64,000 nt of DNA, taken from assembly GCA_051418075.1 (NCBI GenBank), contig JBPRGG010000099.1, forward strand, positions 7,146 through 71,145. The letters are read 5' to 3'. Below are positions 43,942 through 51,605 of this stretch, piece by piece. Origin of the DNA: JBPRGG01 sp051418075. Its GTDB lineage: Bacteria > Bacteroidota > Bacteroidia > Cytophagales > Cyclobacteriaceae. Below the pieces are notes generated by a model that ran no database searches, was not told where the DNA came from, and saw nothing but the letters and a program-made list of their open reading frames with translations. Every line of letters starts with the position of its first letter. The stretch's first letter is position 1. A program made the translations under genes and the position numbers.

Positions 43942-44934
43942 ATGTCAATATTAGCATTTCAAATGCCAGAAAAAGTGGTCATGGAGAAAGCCGATGACTT
44001 TCATGGGCTTTTTACTTTCAAACCACTGGAAAAAGGATACGGTGTCACAATTGGTAATGCATTAAGAAGAATATTATTATCCTCCTTAGAAGGTTATACA
44101 GTCACCGGTATTAAAGTGCCTGGTATTTTACATGAATTTTCCACCATTGAGGGAGTGGTAGAAGATGTTTCTGAAATGATCCTGAATATAAAAATGATCA
44201 GGTTGAAGAAAGTTTCAGACATCATCGATAATAAGATCAATATCTCGATCAAGAATCAGTCTGTTTTTAAAGCAGGAGATATTGCTAAATTTACCTCCTC
44301 ATTCGAAGTCTTAAATCCGGATCTGGTTATCTGCCATCTGGATGAAGCTACAGACTTGGAAATTGAAATGCTGGTGGAAAAAGGCAGGGGGTACTTGCCG
44401 GCTGAAGAAAACAGGGTAGGCGAACAGACTTTCGGCTTTATTCCGATTGATGCCATTTTCACCCCTATTAAAAATGTGAAATACAGTGTGGAGAATACCA
44501 GGGTTGAACAAAAAACAGACTATGAAAAGCTGATCCTGGATATAGAAACTGATGGTTCCATACATCCGGAAGTGGCTTTGAAAGGAGCAGCCAATATTTT
44601 GATTCAGCATTTCATGTTGTTCTCTTCAGATTCTACCCTGATTCTTGAATCAGCTGATTCTAAAGAACCTGAAGCTGTAGATGAAGAAATGCTTCATATG
44701 CGTAAATTGTTAAAAACTCAGTTGAATGATTTGGATCTTTCAGTCAGGGCCTACAATTGCCTCAAAGCGGCTGACGTAAAAACCCTGGGAGATCTGGTAC
44801 AACTGGAAATATCAGATATGATGAAATTCAGGAATTTCGGTAAAAAATCATTGGCAGAACTGGAGCAGTTGGTGGCCGATAAGAACCTGACTTTCGGAAT
44901 GGATTTGTCGAAGTATAAACTGGATGAAGACTAA
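43942..44934 (+). CDS. rpoA: DNA-directed RNA polymerase subunit alpha
   Basis: 330 aa. The N-terminal assembly domain (about 1-230) has GYGVTIGNALRRILLSSLEGYTV. The C-terminal domain (about 255-325) has LSVRAYNCLKAADVKTLGDLVQLE and LEQLVADKNLTFGM, the helix-hairpin-helix region that binds UP elements and activators. It is followed by rplQ after 5 bases. Confidence 0.98.
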   Translation: MSILAFQMPEKVVMEKADDFHGLFTFKPLEKGYGVTIGNALRRILLSSLEGYTVTGIKVPGILHEFSTIEGVVEDVSEMILNIKMIRLKKVSDIIDNKINISIKNQSVFKAGDIAKFTSSFEVLNPDLVICHLDEATDLEIEMLVEKGRGYLPAEENRVGEQTFGFIPIDAIFTPIKNVKYSVENTRVEQKTDYEKLILDIETDGSIHPEVALKGAANILIQHFMLFSSDSTLILESADSKEPEAVDEEMLHMRKLLKTQLNDLDLSVRAYNCLKAADVKTLGDLVQLEISDMMKFRNFGKKSLAELEQLVADKNLTFGMDLSKYKLDED

Positions 44935-44939
44935 TTAAA

Positions 44940-45611
44940 ATGAGACACGGTAAGAAAATAAACCATTTAAGCAGAACAGCGCCACATCGAAAAGCAATGC
45001 TTTCCAATATGGCTGGATCGTTGATTATACATAAAAGGATCAGTACCACCCTGGCCAAAGCCAAAGCCCTGAGAAAATATGTAGAACCACTTATTACCAA
45101 GGCTAAGAATGATACCACGCACTCTCGCAGGGTAGTATTTTCTTACCTGCAGCATAAAGACCCGGTCAAAGTATTGTTCAATGAAGTGGCTGACCGCATA
45201 GGAAACAGGCCCGGAGGATATACCCGAATCTTAAAGACTGGTCAGAGGCTGGGTGATAATGCAGAGATGTGTATAATTGAACTGGTGGATTACAATGATG
45301 CCATGTTGCAATCCGAAAGCGCTGGTAAGACCAAAACCCGGAGAAGCAGGCGTAGAGGTAAATCAAAAAGTACATCTGATCAAACCACCAGTCAGTCTGG
45401 TGCTGATCAATCGACTAAGGCTGCAGAAAAGCCTGTAGAAAAAGAACAAACTGCGGAGCAGGATACTGCTCAGGAAGAGCAAATAGAAGCAGCTGCCGAG
45501 GAAGCAGCTACAGCTCAGAAAGAACAGTCAGAGGCTCCGGAAACTAAAGAAGAAGCATCAAAAGAAGACGATAAGGATCAGGAAAAAAAAGAAGGTGATC
45601 AGGAAAAGTAA
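44940..45611 (+). CDS. rplQ: 50S ribosomal protein L17 with long low-complexity C-terminal tail
   Basis: 223 aa. Residues 1-124 are a normal L17 (MRHGKKINHLSRTAPHRKAML; TKAKNDTTHSRRVVFSYL; NRPGGYTRILKTGQRLGDNAEMCIIELV). Residues 125-223 are an added tail: a basic patch (KTKTRRSRRRGKSKS) and then a long stretch almost entirely of Glu, Ala, Lys, Gln, Thr and Ser. E. coli L17 stops at 127 aa. The tail is probably disordered and surface-exposed; no function is known to me. It is the last gene of the cluster, before a strong terminator. Confidence 0.97.
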   Translation: MRHGKKINHLSRTAPHRKAMLSNMAGSLIIHKRISTTLAKAKALRKYVEPLITKAKNDTTHSRRVVFSYLQHKDPVKVLFNEVADRIGNRPGGYTRILKTGQRLGDNAEMCIIELVDYNDAMLQSESAGKTKTRRSRRRGKSKSTSDQTTSQSGADQSTKAAEKPVEKEQTAEQDTAQEEQIEAAAEEAATAQKEQSEAPETKEEASKEDDKDQEKKEGDQEK

Positions 45612-45633
45612 AAAACTTTCTTCAGGAAATAAC

Positions 45634-45671
45634 AAAAAGGGGATTAGAATCTTTTTCTAATCCCCTTTTTT
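45634..45671 (+). terminator. Strong terminator closing the ribosomal cluster
   Basis: AAAAAGGGGATTAGA (45634-45648) and TCTAATCCCCTTTTT (45656-45670) form a perfect 15-bp stem with a 7-base loop, ending in a T run. The flanking A run makes it bidirectional in principle. Confidence 0.93.
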
Positions 45672-45696
45672 ATGTTCGAATTTAAATCAATTCCGT

Positions 45697-45729
45697 ATTG
45701 GATAACTCATCTTAAATTCTTTATTTTTG
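45697..45729 (+). promoter_or_regulatory. Candidate carA promoter giving a very short leader
   Basis: ATTG (45697-45700), 21 bases, TATTTTTG (45722-45729). The -7 box is perfect and the spacer is 2 bases long. Since the box ends 9 bases before ATG 45739, the transcript leader would be only about 5-7 bases. Confidence 0.45.
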
Positions 45730-45738
45730 CACCAAATT

Positions 45739-46842
45739 ATGAAGTACACACAAAGGAAAGCAGCAATCTTATTATTGGAAGACGGATCCACTTTCAGGGG
45801 CCATGCCATTGGTAAATTTGGTACCCAGGGAGGCGAGATCTGTTTTAATACAGGTATGACCGGCTATCAGGAAGTGTATACAGATCCTTCCTATTTCGGC
45901 CAGATCATTGTTAATACCAACGCACACATAGGTAATTACGGCGTGCATGATACTGAACAGGAGTCTGATTCTCCCAAAATTTCCGGTATTGTAGTGAATA
46001 GGTTCTCCGAGAGTTATAGTCGCAACACTGGTTCAAAATCTTTGCAACAGTATCTGGAGGATTTTAATATTGTAGGAATTACTGATGTAGATACCAGGGA
46101 AATCGTTCGGCACATCAGGAGCAAAGGTGCCATGAATGCCATCATTTCCTCTGAGATCCTCGATCCGGTGGTTTTGAAATTCGAACTGGAAAAAGTCCCT
46201 TCAATGAAGGGTCTGGAATTAGGTTCCAAAGTATCAACCACGGAAACTTATTTCGTAGGAGATCAATACGCCTCCTATAAAGTAGCAGTGCTTGATTTTG
46301 GCATCAAACGAAATATACTGACCAGTATGGCTGAAAGAGGATGTTATTGTAAAGTTTTTCCTGCCAAAACCAGCTTTGCCGATATGGAATCATGGCAACC
46401 GGATGGATACTTTATCTCCAATGGTCCGGGAGACCCTGCCTCTATGGATTATGCCGTAAATACTGTGAAGGAAATCTTACACCATGACCAGCCGGTTTTT
46501 GGCATTTGCCTGGGACATCAGTTGCTGGCTTTGGCCAATGATATACCCACCTATAAAATGCATCATGGGCATCGCGGGCTTAATCACCCAGTAAAAAACC
46601 TTCAAACTGGAAAGAGCGAAATAACCACCCAAAATCATGGTTTTGCCGTAGAGGCTGATGCGCTGAGATCCTCCGGAAAAATGGATATTACCCATATTAA
46701 TCTCAATGACGGTACCATAGAAGGTATTAGAGTAAAAGGGAAGAAGGCCTTTTCGGTTCAATATCATCCTGAATCCACTCCGGGACCACATGATTCAAGA
46801 TATCTTTTTAATGATTTTATAACTTTTATGTCAAATAAATAA
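45739..46842 (+). CDS. carA: Carbamoyl-phosphate synthase small (glutaminase) subunit
   Basis: 367 aa. It hydrolyses glutamine and passes ammonia to CarB for pyrimidine and arginine synthesis. The N-terminal domain has ILLLEDGSTFRGHAIGKFG and the TGMTGYQEVYTDPSYFGQI segment. The class I amidotransferase domain has C257 in GICLGHQLLAL and H343/E345 in QYHPESTPGP, a complete triad. ATG 45739 is preferred over the in-frame TTG 45727, which lies inside the predicted -7 box. The large subunit carB is not in this window. Confidence 0.96.
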   Translation: MKYTQRKAAILLLEDGSTFRGHAIGKFGTQGGEICFNTGMTGYQEVYTDPSYFGQIIVNTNAHIGNYGVHDTEQESDSPKISGIVVNRFSESYSRNTGSKSLQQYLEDFNIVGITDVDTREIVRHIRSKGAMNAIISSEILDPVVLKFELEKVPSMKGLELGSKVSTTETYFVGDQYASYKVAVLDFGIKRNILTSMAERGCYCKVFPAKTSFADMESWQPDGYFISNGPGDPASMDYAVNTVKEILHHDQPVFGICLGHQLLALANDIPTYKMHHGHRGLNHPVKNLQTGKSEITTQNHGFAVEADALRSSGKMDITHINLNDGTIEGIRVKGKKAFSVQYHPESTPGPHDSRYLFNDFITFMSNK

Positions 46843-46853
46843 CTTTTAGTATT

Positions 46854-48134
46854 ATGAGCTTTATAGAAAAAATTAAAGGAAGACAAATACTCGACTCCAG
46901 AGGTAACCCCACCATCGAAGTGGATGTAATCACCGAGAATGGTATTATAGGACGGGCTGCAGTGCCTTCTGGTGCATCAACTGGTGAAAATGAAGCCGTT
47001 GAATTACGGGATGGCGATAAATCAAAATATTTAGGTAAAGGTGTTTTGAAAGCTGTTGAAAATATTAACGAGGTCATTGCTGATGAATTAACCGGCATGT
47101 CTGTGTTTGATCAAAAATTGATCGACAAGATCATGATTGATCTGGATGGTACTGATACCAAGAGTAAACTGGGAGCCAATGCCATTCTGGGGGTCTCTTT
47201 AGCCGTAGCTAAAGCTGCCGCAGAAGAACTGGGGATGCCTTTATATCGCTATTTGGGCGGTGTTAATGCCTATGTATTACCCGTACCCATGATGAATATC
47301 ATCAATGGTGGATCTCACTCCGATGCGCCTATTGCTTTCCAGGAATTTATGATCCGTCCGGTAGGCGCTAACACTTTCAGCAAAGCATTGAGAATGGGCG
47401 CTGAGATCTTTCACAACCTGAAAAAGATCATTAAAGACAAGGGCTTAAGCACTGCCGTAGGTGATGAAGGTGGTTTTGCTCCTAATTTTTCCGGTGGCAC
47501 CGAAGAAGCCCTGGATAGTATCATCAAAGCCATTGAAACTGCTGGTTATAAGCCAGGTGATGAAGTAAAAATCGCCCTGGATTGTGCCTCTTCAGAATTT
47601 TACAAGGACGGTAAATATGATTATACCAAATTTGAAGGCTCAAAAGGTGCTGTCAGGTCTAAAGAGGAGCAGGTAGATTATCTGGCTGAATTGATTTCCA
47701 AGTATCCTATAGATTCTATCGAGGATGGTTGTGATGAAACTGACTGGGAAGGCTGGAAACTGCTTACCCAAAAAATCGGAGATCGTTGTCAATTGGTGGG
47801 TGATGACCTGCTGGTGACCAATGTGAAATTCCTGGAAAGAGGTATCAGGGAAAAAGCCGGCAACTCCATCCTGGTCAAGGTTAACCAGATCGGCTCATTG
47901 AGTGAAACCATGGCCGCCATTGAAATGGCCCATAAAGCTGGCTGGACCGCTGTAATTTCTCACCGTTCTGGTGAAACAGAGGATGCCACCATTGCAGATA
48001 TTGCGGTAGCTACCAATGCAGGCCAGATAAAAACCGGTTCTTTGTCTCGTTCAGACCGAATGGCAAAATACAATCAACTGTTGCGGATTGAGGAAGAATT
48101 AGGCGAAGTAGCTTTCTATCCCAGTAAAAAATAA
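46854..48134 (+). CDS. eno: Enolase
   Basis: 426 aa glycolytic enzyme interconverting 2-phosphoglycerate and phosphoenolpyruvate. It has the N-terminal GRQILDSRGNPTIEVDV, SGASTGENEAVELRDGD with the mobile loop, GDEGGFAPN, the metal site in SIEDGCDETDWEGW and GDDLLVTN, and the catalytic-lysine segment LVKVNQIGSLSET followed by SHRSGETEDATIADIAV. It lies 11 bases after carA and ends before a terminator, so carA-eno is probably a two-gene unit. Confidence 0.98.
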   Translation: MSFIEKIKGRQILDSRGNPTIEVDVITENGIIGRAAVPSGASTGENEAVELRDGDKSKYLGKGVLKAVENINEVIADELTGMSVFDQKLIDKIMIDLDGTDTKSKLGANAILGVSLAVAKAAAEELGMPLYRYLGGVNAYVLPVPMMNIINGGSHSDAPIAFQEFMIRPVGANTFSKALRMGAEIFHNLKKIIKDKGLSTAVGDEGGFAPNFSGGTEEALDSIIKAIETAGYKPGDEVKIALDCASSEFYKDGKYDYTKFEGSKGAVRSKEEQVDYLAELISKYPIDSIEDGCDETDWEGWKLLTQKIGDRCQLVGDDLLVTNVKFLERGIREKAGNSILVKVNQIGSLSETMAAIEMAHKAGWTAVISHRSGETEDATIADIAVATNAGQIKTGSLSRSDRMAKYNQLLRIEEELGEVAFYPSKK

Positions 48135-48155
48135 AAAAATTATATTTTTAGCATT

Positions 48156-48187
48156 AAAAAAGCCTCTTTTTTGGGAGGCTTTTTTTT
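48156..48187 (+). terminator. Terminator after eno
   Basis: AAAAAAGCCTC (48156-48166) pairs with GAGGCTTTTTT (48175-48185), an 8-base loop, followed by further T residues. Symmetric A and T runs make it usable in both directions. Confidence 0.9.
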
Positions 48188-48213
48188 ATATAAGCGTTTA
48201 TTAGTTAACTTTA
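48183..48213 (+). promoter_or_regulatory. Weak candidate promoter for the FtsB/DivIC-like gene
   Basis: TTTT (48183-48186), 19 bases, TAACTTTA (48206-48213): one mismatch in each box, correct spacing. It overlaps the T run of the eno terminator. Confidence 0.3.
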
Positions 48214-48232
48214 TTAGCAAATATTCGTACAT

Positions 48233-48526
48233 ATGAACATGAAACTGCCCAAATTTGCCAAAAATTTTTACTTTGTGTTTGGCCTGGCATTCCTGATTTG
48301 GATGTTGTTTTTTGATTCCAATGACTTTATTTCTCAGTTTCAGCTTACCCACAAATTAAATGAACTGGAACGGGAAAAAACCTATTACCTGGAGAAAATT
48401 GAGGAGGTAGAAGCTGATCGGGAAGAACTGTTCAGTAATGATGACCTGCTGGAGAAATTCGCCCGGGAAAAGTACCTTATGAAAAGAAAGTCGGAAGATA
48501 TCTATGTGATAGTGCAAGAAGAATAG
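48233..48526 (+). CDS. FtsB/DivIC-family septum formation initiator protein
   Basis: 97 aa bitopic membrane protein: a short cytoplasmic N-terminus, one hydrophobic helix (about residues 11-27), then a periplasmic coiled coil (LTHKLNELEREKTYYLEKIEEVEADREELF) and the family ending LEKFAREKYLMKRKSEDIYVIV. Such proteins join FtsL and FtsQ/DivIB in the divisome. ATG 48233 or 48239 could be the start. It is followed 10 bases later by a small outer-membrane protein gene. Confidence 0.87.
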   Translation: MNMKLPKFAKNFYFVFGLAFLIWMLFFDSNDFISQFQLTHKLNELEREKTYYLEKIEEVEADREELFSNDDLLEKFAREKYLMKRKSEDIYVIVQEE

Positions 48527-48536
48527 AGGTAAATAT

Positions 48537-49073
48537 ATGATTAAAAAATTATCAATTATTTTATTTTTTGTCTTAGCTATAAGCCACTTTCCGGTGCTGG
48601 CTCAGGAAGAGGATCAGGGAGGAAGTGGATTTAAAGACCGGGTTTTTTTTGGTGGAGGCTTTAGCCTTCAGTTTGGTAATGTCACGCTGATTAGTTTATC
48701 CCCGGCTGTAGGTTATCGCATCACCAATACTACAGCTGCTGGAGTAGGCATAAATTATCAATATGTGAGTTTTAATTTTCGTGACAACTTTTCTTCCCAT
48801 ACTTACGGAGGCAGGGTCTTTGCCCGTCAGATGTTAAGCAGGCAGCTTTTTGCCATGGCCGAATATGAGTCACTCAACACCAAGGTTTACAACCCATTGG
48901 ATCGGTCGGTCAACAGGAATTGGGTTCCCGGATTTTTTCTGGGAGGCGGATTGTTCCAGCCTATTGGCAGAAGGTCAGGATTTACCATTTCCGTTTTATA
49001 TAATCTCCTTTACGATCAATTCCGGTCTCCCTATAACAGCCCCTGGGTGGTAAGGGCGGGATTTAATATTTAA
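48537..49073 (+). CDS. Small secreted beta-rich protein, probable outer-membrane barrel
   Basis: 178 aa with a clear signal peptide (about residues 1-23, ending VLAQ). The mature part alternates hydrophobic and polar residues with many glycines and aromatics (FFGGGFSLQFGNVTLISL; GYRITNTTAAGVGINYQYV) and finishes WVVRAGFNI, with an aromatic-rich final strand like small 8-stranded barrels. I do not recognise a specific family. Possibly co-transcribed with the FtsB/DivIC-like gene. It overlaps the convergent dehydrogenase gene by 4 bases. Confidence 0.72.
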   Translation: MIKKLSIILFFVLAISHFPVLAQEEDQGGSGFKDRVFFGGGFSLQFGNVTLISLSPAVGYRITNTTAAGVGINYQYVSFNFRDNFSSHTYGGRVFARQMLSRQLFAMAEYESLNTKVYNPLDRSVNRNWVPGFFLGGGLFQPIGRRSGFTISVLYNLLYDQFRSPYNSPWVVRAGFNI

Positions 49074-50137
49074 AAGGTCAAGTTGAACTTTTCTGCCAGC
49101 AAATGTAGATCCTCAATTACAGGGTCTAATAAAGGAATGCCATTTTTCAAACGTTCAGCCGTCATTTCCCTTTCCGGATCGCCCGGTATTAAAACTTTCT
49201 CCTGGCCATTAATGGTTTTAGCCTTTCTGAAGGATCCGATCCAGTTATCCATATGAGCTTTAAAATCTTCAGTGGTTCGAAAGGCATCAATCCGCATGGC
49301 TCCCACAAAATGCCCAATGCCGGCCCCAACAGGATTTTCCGGCAGGGGTAGAAAACTTACAAATGGAGGTACCCAGCTGCTGTAATTAGCCCCGGAAAGG
49401 ACAGCTGAAAAAATATCTACAATGGATCCCAGGCAATAACCTTTGTGACTTCCATGATCACGATCACCGCCCAAAGGCAACAAAGCACCTCCCTGCTTCA
49501 ATACTTTTACATCAGTGGCAGGTCGTCCTTCACTATCCTGCACCCAACCAAAGGGAGCCGGGGCATTTTTCCTTTCAAGTATTTCCAATTTTCCATTAGC
49601 CACGGTAGTTGTAGCAAAATCAGCCACAAATGGCGGCTCTTTTCCTGCCGGTATGGCTACCGCTATGGGATTGGTACCTAACATTCTCTGATTGGAAAAA
49701 GTAGGCGCTACCAGGGGGCTGGCGTTGGTCATGCTGATACCAATCATATCTTCCGGCAAAGCCATCATTGCATGATAGCCGGCAATACCATAATGATTGG
49801 AATCCTTTACTGCCACCCATCCGGTGCCAACCTGTTCGGCTTTGGCCATGGCAATTTCCATGGCTTTGGGCGCTACCACCAGTCCAACGCCGCTGTCTCC
49901 ATCCACTACAGCTGTACTGGGAGTTTCATGCTCTACTCGCACCTCCGGACGGGCATTCAATCGCCCGGTTTCCCACAGCCGCACATAACCGGATAACCGG
50001 GCCACCCCGTGGGAATCAACTCCTCGTAGATCTGCTGATAACAATACATCTGAAGCTAATGCTGCATCCTGCTCACTAAATTGCATCTGTTGAAAAATCT
50101 GCTCACAGAACTGCTTTAATTTGTCATAGGTAAACAT
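49070..50137 (-). CDS. Malate/L-lactate dehydrogenase-family (Ldh_2) oxidoreductase
   Basis: 355 aa NAD(P)-dependent oxidoreductase of the MDH2/YlbC/ComC type, distinct from classical Rossmann malate dehydrogenases. It has SADLRGVDSHGVARLSGYV with the catalytic-histidine region, AVVDGDSGVG, DSNHYGIAGYHAM, GTNPIAVAIPAG and GDRDHGSHKGYCL. The substrate may be malate, lactate, ureidoglycolate or 2,3-diketogulonate; the sequence alone does not decide. It is a single gene, converging with the small barrel protein. Confidence 0.88.
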   Translation of the reverse strand: MFTYDKLKQFCEQIFQQMQFSEQDAALASDVLLSADLRGVDSHGVARLSGYVRLWETGRLNARPEVRVEHETPSTAVVDGDSGVGLVVAPKAMEIAMAKAEQVGTGWVAVKDSNHYGIAGYHAMMALPEDMIGISMTNASPLVAPTFSNQRMLGTNPIAVAIPAGKEPPFVADFATTTVANGKLEILERKNAPAPFGWVQDSEGRPATDVKVLKQGGALLPLGGDRDHGSHKGYCLGSIVDIFSAVLSGANYSSWVPPFVSFLPLPENPVGAGIGHFVGAMRIDAFRTTEDFKAHMDNWIGSFRKAKTINGQEKVLIPGDPEREMTAERLKNGIPLLDPVIEDLHLLAEKFNLTF

Positions 50138-50231
50138 GTGTACTCGTTAGGTAAAAACATGCAAAACTAAATAAGTTATAGCAGATGTTACAACATTCTA
50201 TGCCATAAAGAAGTAAATAAGTGGAAATGGG

Positions 50232-51182
50232 TCAGGAGACTTCGATGCTCTTATGAATGGAATTGAGCAAATCCTGAATAATTCCTTCCTTAAGGGAGAA
50301 ACCGGAAATCCTGATGTTGCTGAACCTGTACTTGTTGATCAGGTAATTAACTAGTGTGGAAGAAACAACAATAAAATCCACCCGCATTTCGATTAAACCG
50401 GGAATAAGAAGTCTGTCTGCTTTATTTTTTGAAATAATTTCCTGATGAATGTGCTTATAACAGGCAACAGGAAGGTTGTATTCAGTCTCATGGGGTGACT
50501 TTACCAGGTTGTTTTTAGCCCGGCAGATTTCAGCCAGACTGTCAAAGGTGCCGGAAGCGCCGATCAAGGTAGCAGGTTGGTATATTCTGATAGCCCTGCG
50601 TAAAGTTTTAAGCTTTTCATCCAGGTATTTTTCCAACCTTTCTATATCTTCTGCCAATATAGGATCATGGTGATGAAACAGGTCTACTAATCGCTGAGCT
50701 CCTATTTCAAAGCTTTCTTTCCAGTAGATCTTTTGGTCATTACAAATAATAAATTCATTGCTGCCCCCTCCAATATCCAGCACCAGGGAAAGATCACGAC
50801 CTATGGATAATGCTTTTTTGATGCCTAAATAGATCAATTCAGCTTCATGGTCTCCGGAAATGATATTTACCCGTATCCCGGTAATCCGGGTCAGCTTTTT
50901 GGCCAGGGATTTTCCGTTTTTCGCATTCCGAAAAGCGCTGGTAGCATTAGCTATAACTTCCTGTATGTCATAGGAATTTATGACTTTCTTAAAATGGATC
51001 ATTGCCTTGATGGCTCGCAACTCTGCTTCTCTGGTGATATGCCCTTCTGAAATACCCCCCTGACCTATTTTAACTGGTATTTTTTCTTTGTACACAGTTT
51101 TAAACCCTTCGTCTACTAATTCTGCTATCAGTAGATGAAAAGTATTTGTCCCTAAATCTAATATGGCAAATCTTCTATTCAT
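50232..51182 (-). CDS. Ppx/GppA-family phosphatase (exopolyphosphatase-like)
   Basis: 316 aa of the sugar-kinase/Hsp70 ATPase superfamily. The first phosphate loop AILDLGTNTFHLLIAEL is at residues 5-21, and the second, LVLDIGGGSNEFIICN, is near residue 135. GASGTFDSLAEI lies near 215. It lacks the C-terminal HD-like domain of long Ppx proteins, so it is the short form. It may hydrolyse polyphosphate or the guanosine pentaphosphate alarmone; the two cannot be told apart here. Confidence 0.87.
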   Translation of the reverse strand: MNRRFAILDLGTNTFHLLIAELVDEGFKTVYKEKIPVKIGQGGISEGHITREAELRAIKAMIHFKKVINSYDIQEVIANATSAFRNAKNGKSLAKKLTRITGIRVNIISGDHEAELIYLGIKKALSIGRDLSLVLDIGGGSNEFIICNDQKIYWKESFEIGAQRLVDLFHHHDPILAEDIERLEKYLDEKLKTLRRAIRIYQPATLIGASGTFDSLAEICRAKNNLVKSPHETEYNLPVACYKHIHQEIISKNKADRLLIPGLIEMRVDFIVVSSTLVNYLINKYRFSNIRISGFSLKEGIIQDLLNSIHKSIEVS

Positions 51183-51605
51183 TTAATCAAAATTTGCGAA
51201 ATATAACACTATATTTCCGGCAATAACCAGCGCATAAACAGTTATTTATTACTATGTAAGATTCAACTTACATTCTTCTGATTTTCAGGTTATTAAATAC
51301 TTAATTGATTATGCTTCCCTGATAATTTTTCTTCCCTTTTCTTAAATCACTTGATAAAGACAGGCCTTGGTCAATTCGCGACTTACTACCCGTAACAAAT
51401 ATTTTTATTAAATCGTTTAAATTTTTTAATAAAAAATTTTCAATAATTATGCCAACAATTTTCAACTTAATATCAGAAGTCGAACCAACCATAATTTATC
51501 TATATTCGCATTTTCAAGGGCGCAAGAATAAGAAAAATTTTCAATATATGCTTATAATCCTGTATTTTTAACAATAATTTTAATTTAAATTAATATCGAT
51601 CATTA
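51183..51605 (+). other. 423-base AT-rich intergenic region between ppx-like gene and pccB
   Basis: No coding signal that I support: the only sizeable open frame (63 codons, minus strand, 51301-51492) has no recognisable content. It separates divergent genes, so it must hold promoters for both. A degenerate -7-like TATTTTTA occurs near 51563-51570, but without a convincing -33 box. Confidence 0.5.

Noticed and set aside
51301..51492. 63-codon minus-strand open frame in the pccB upstream gap
   Set aside because: No recognisable domain, no promoter and AT-rich composition. Treated as non-coding.
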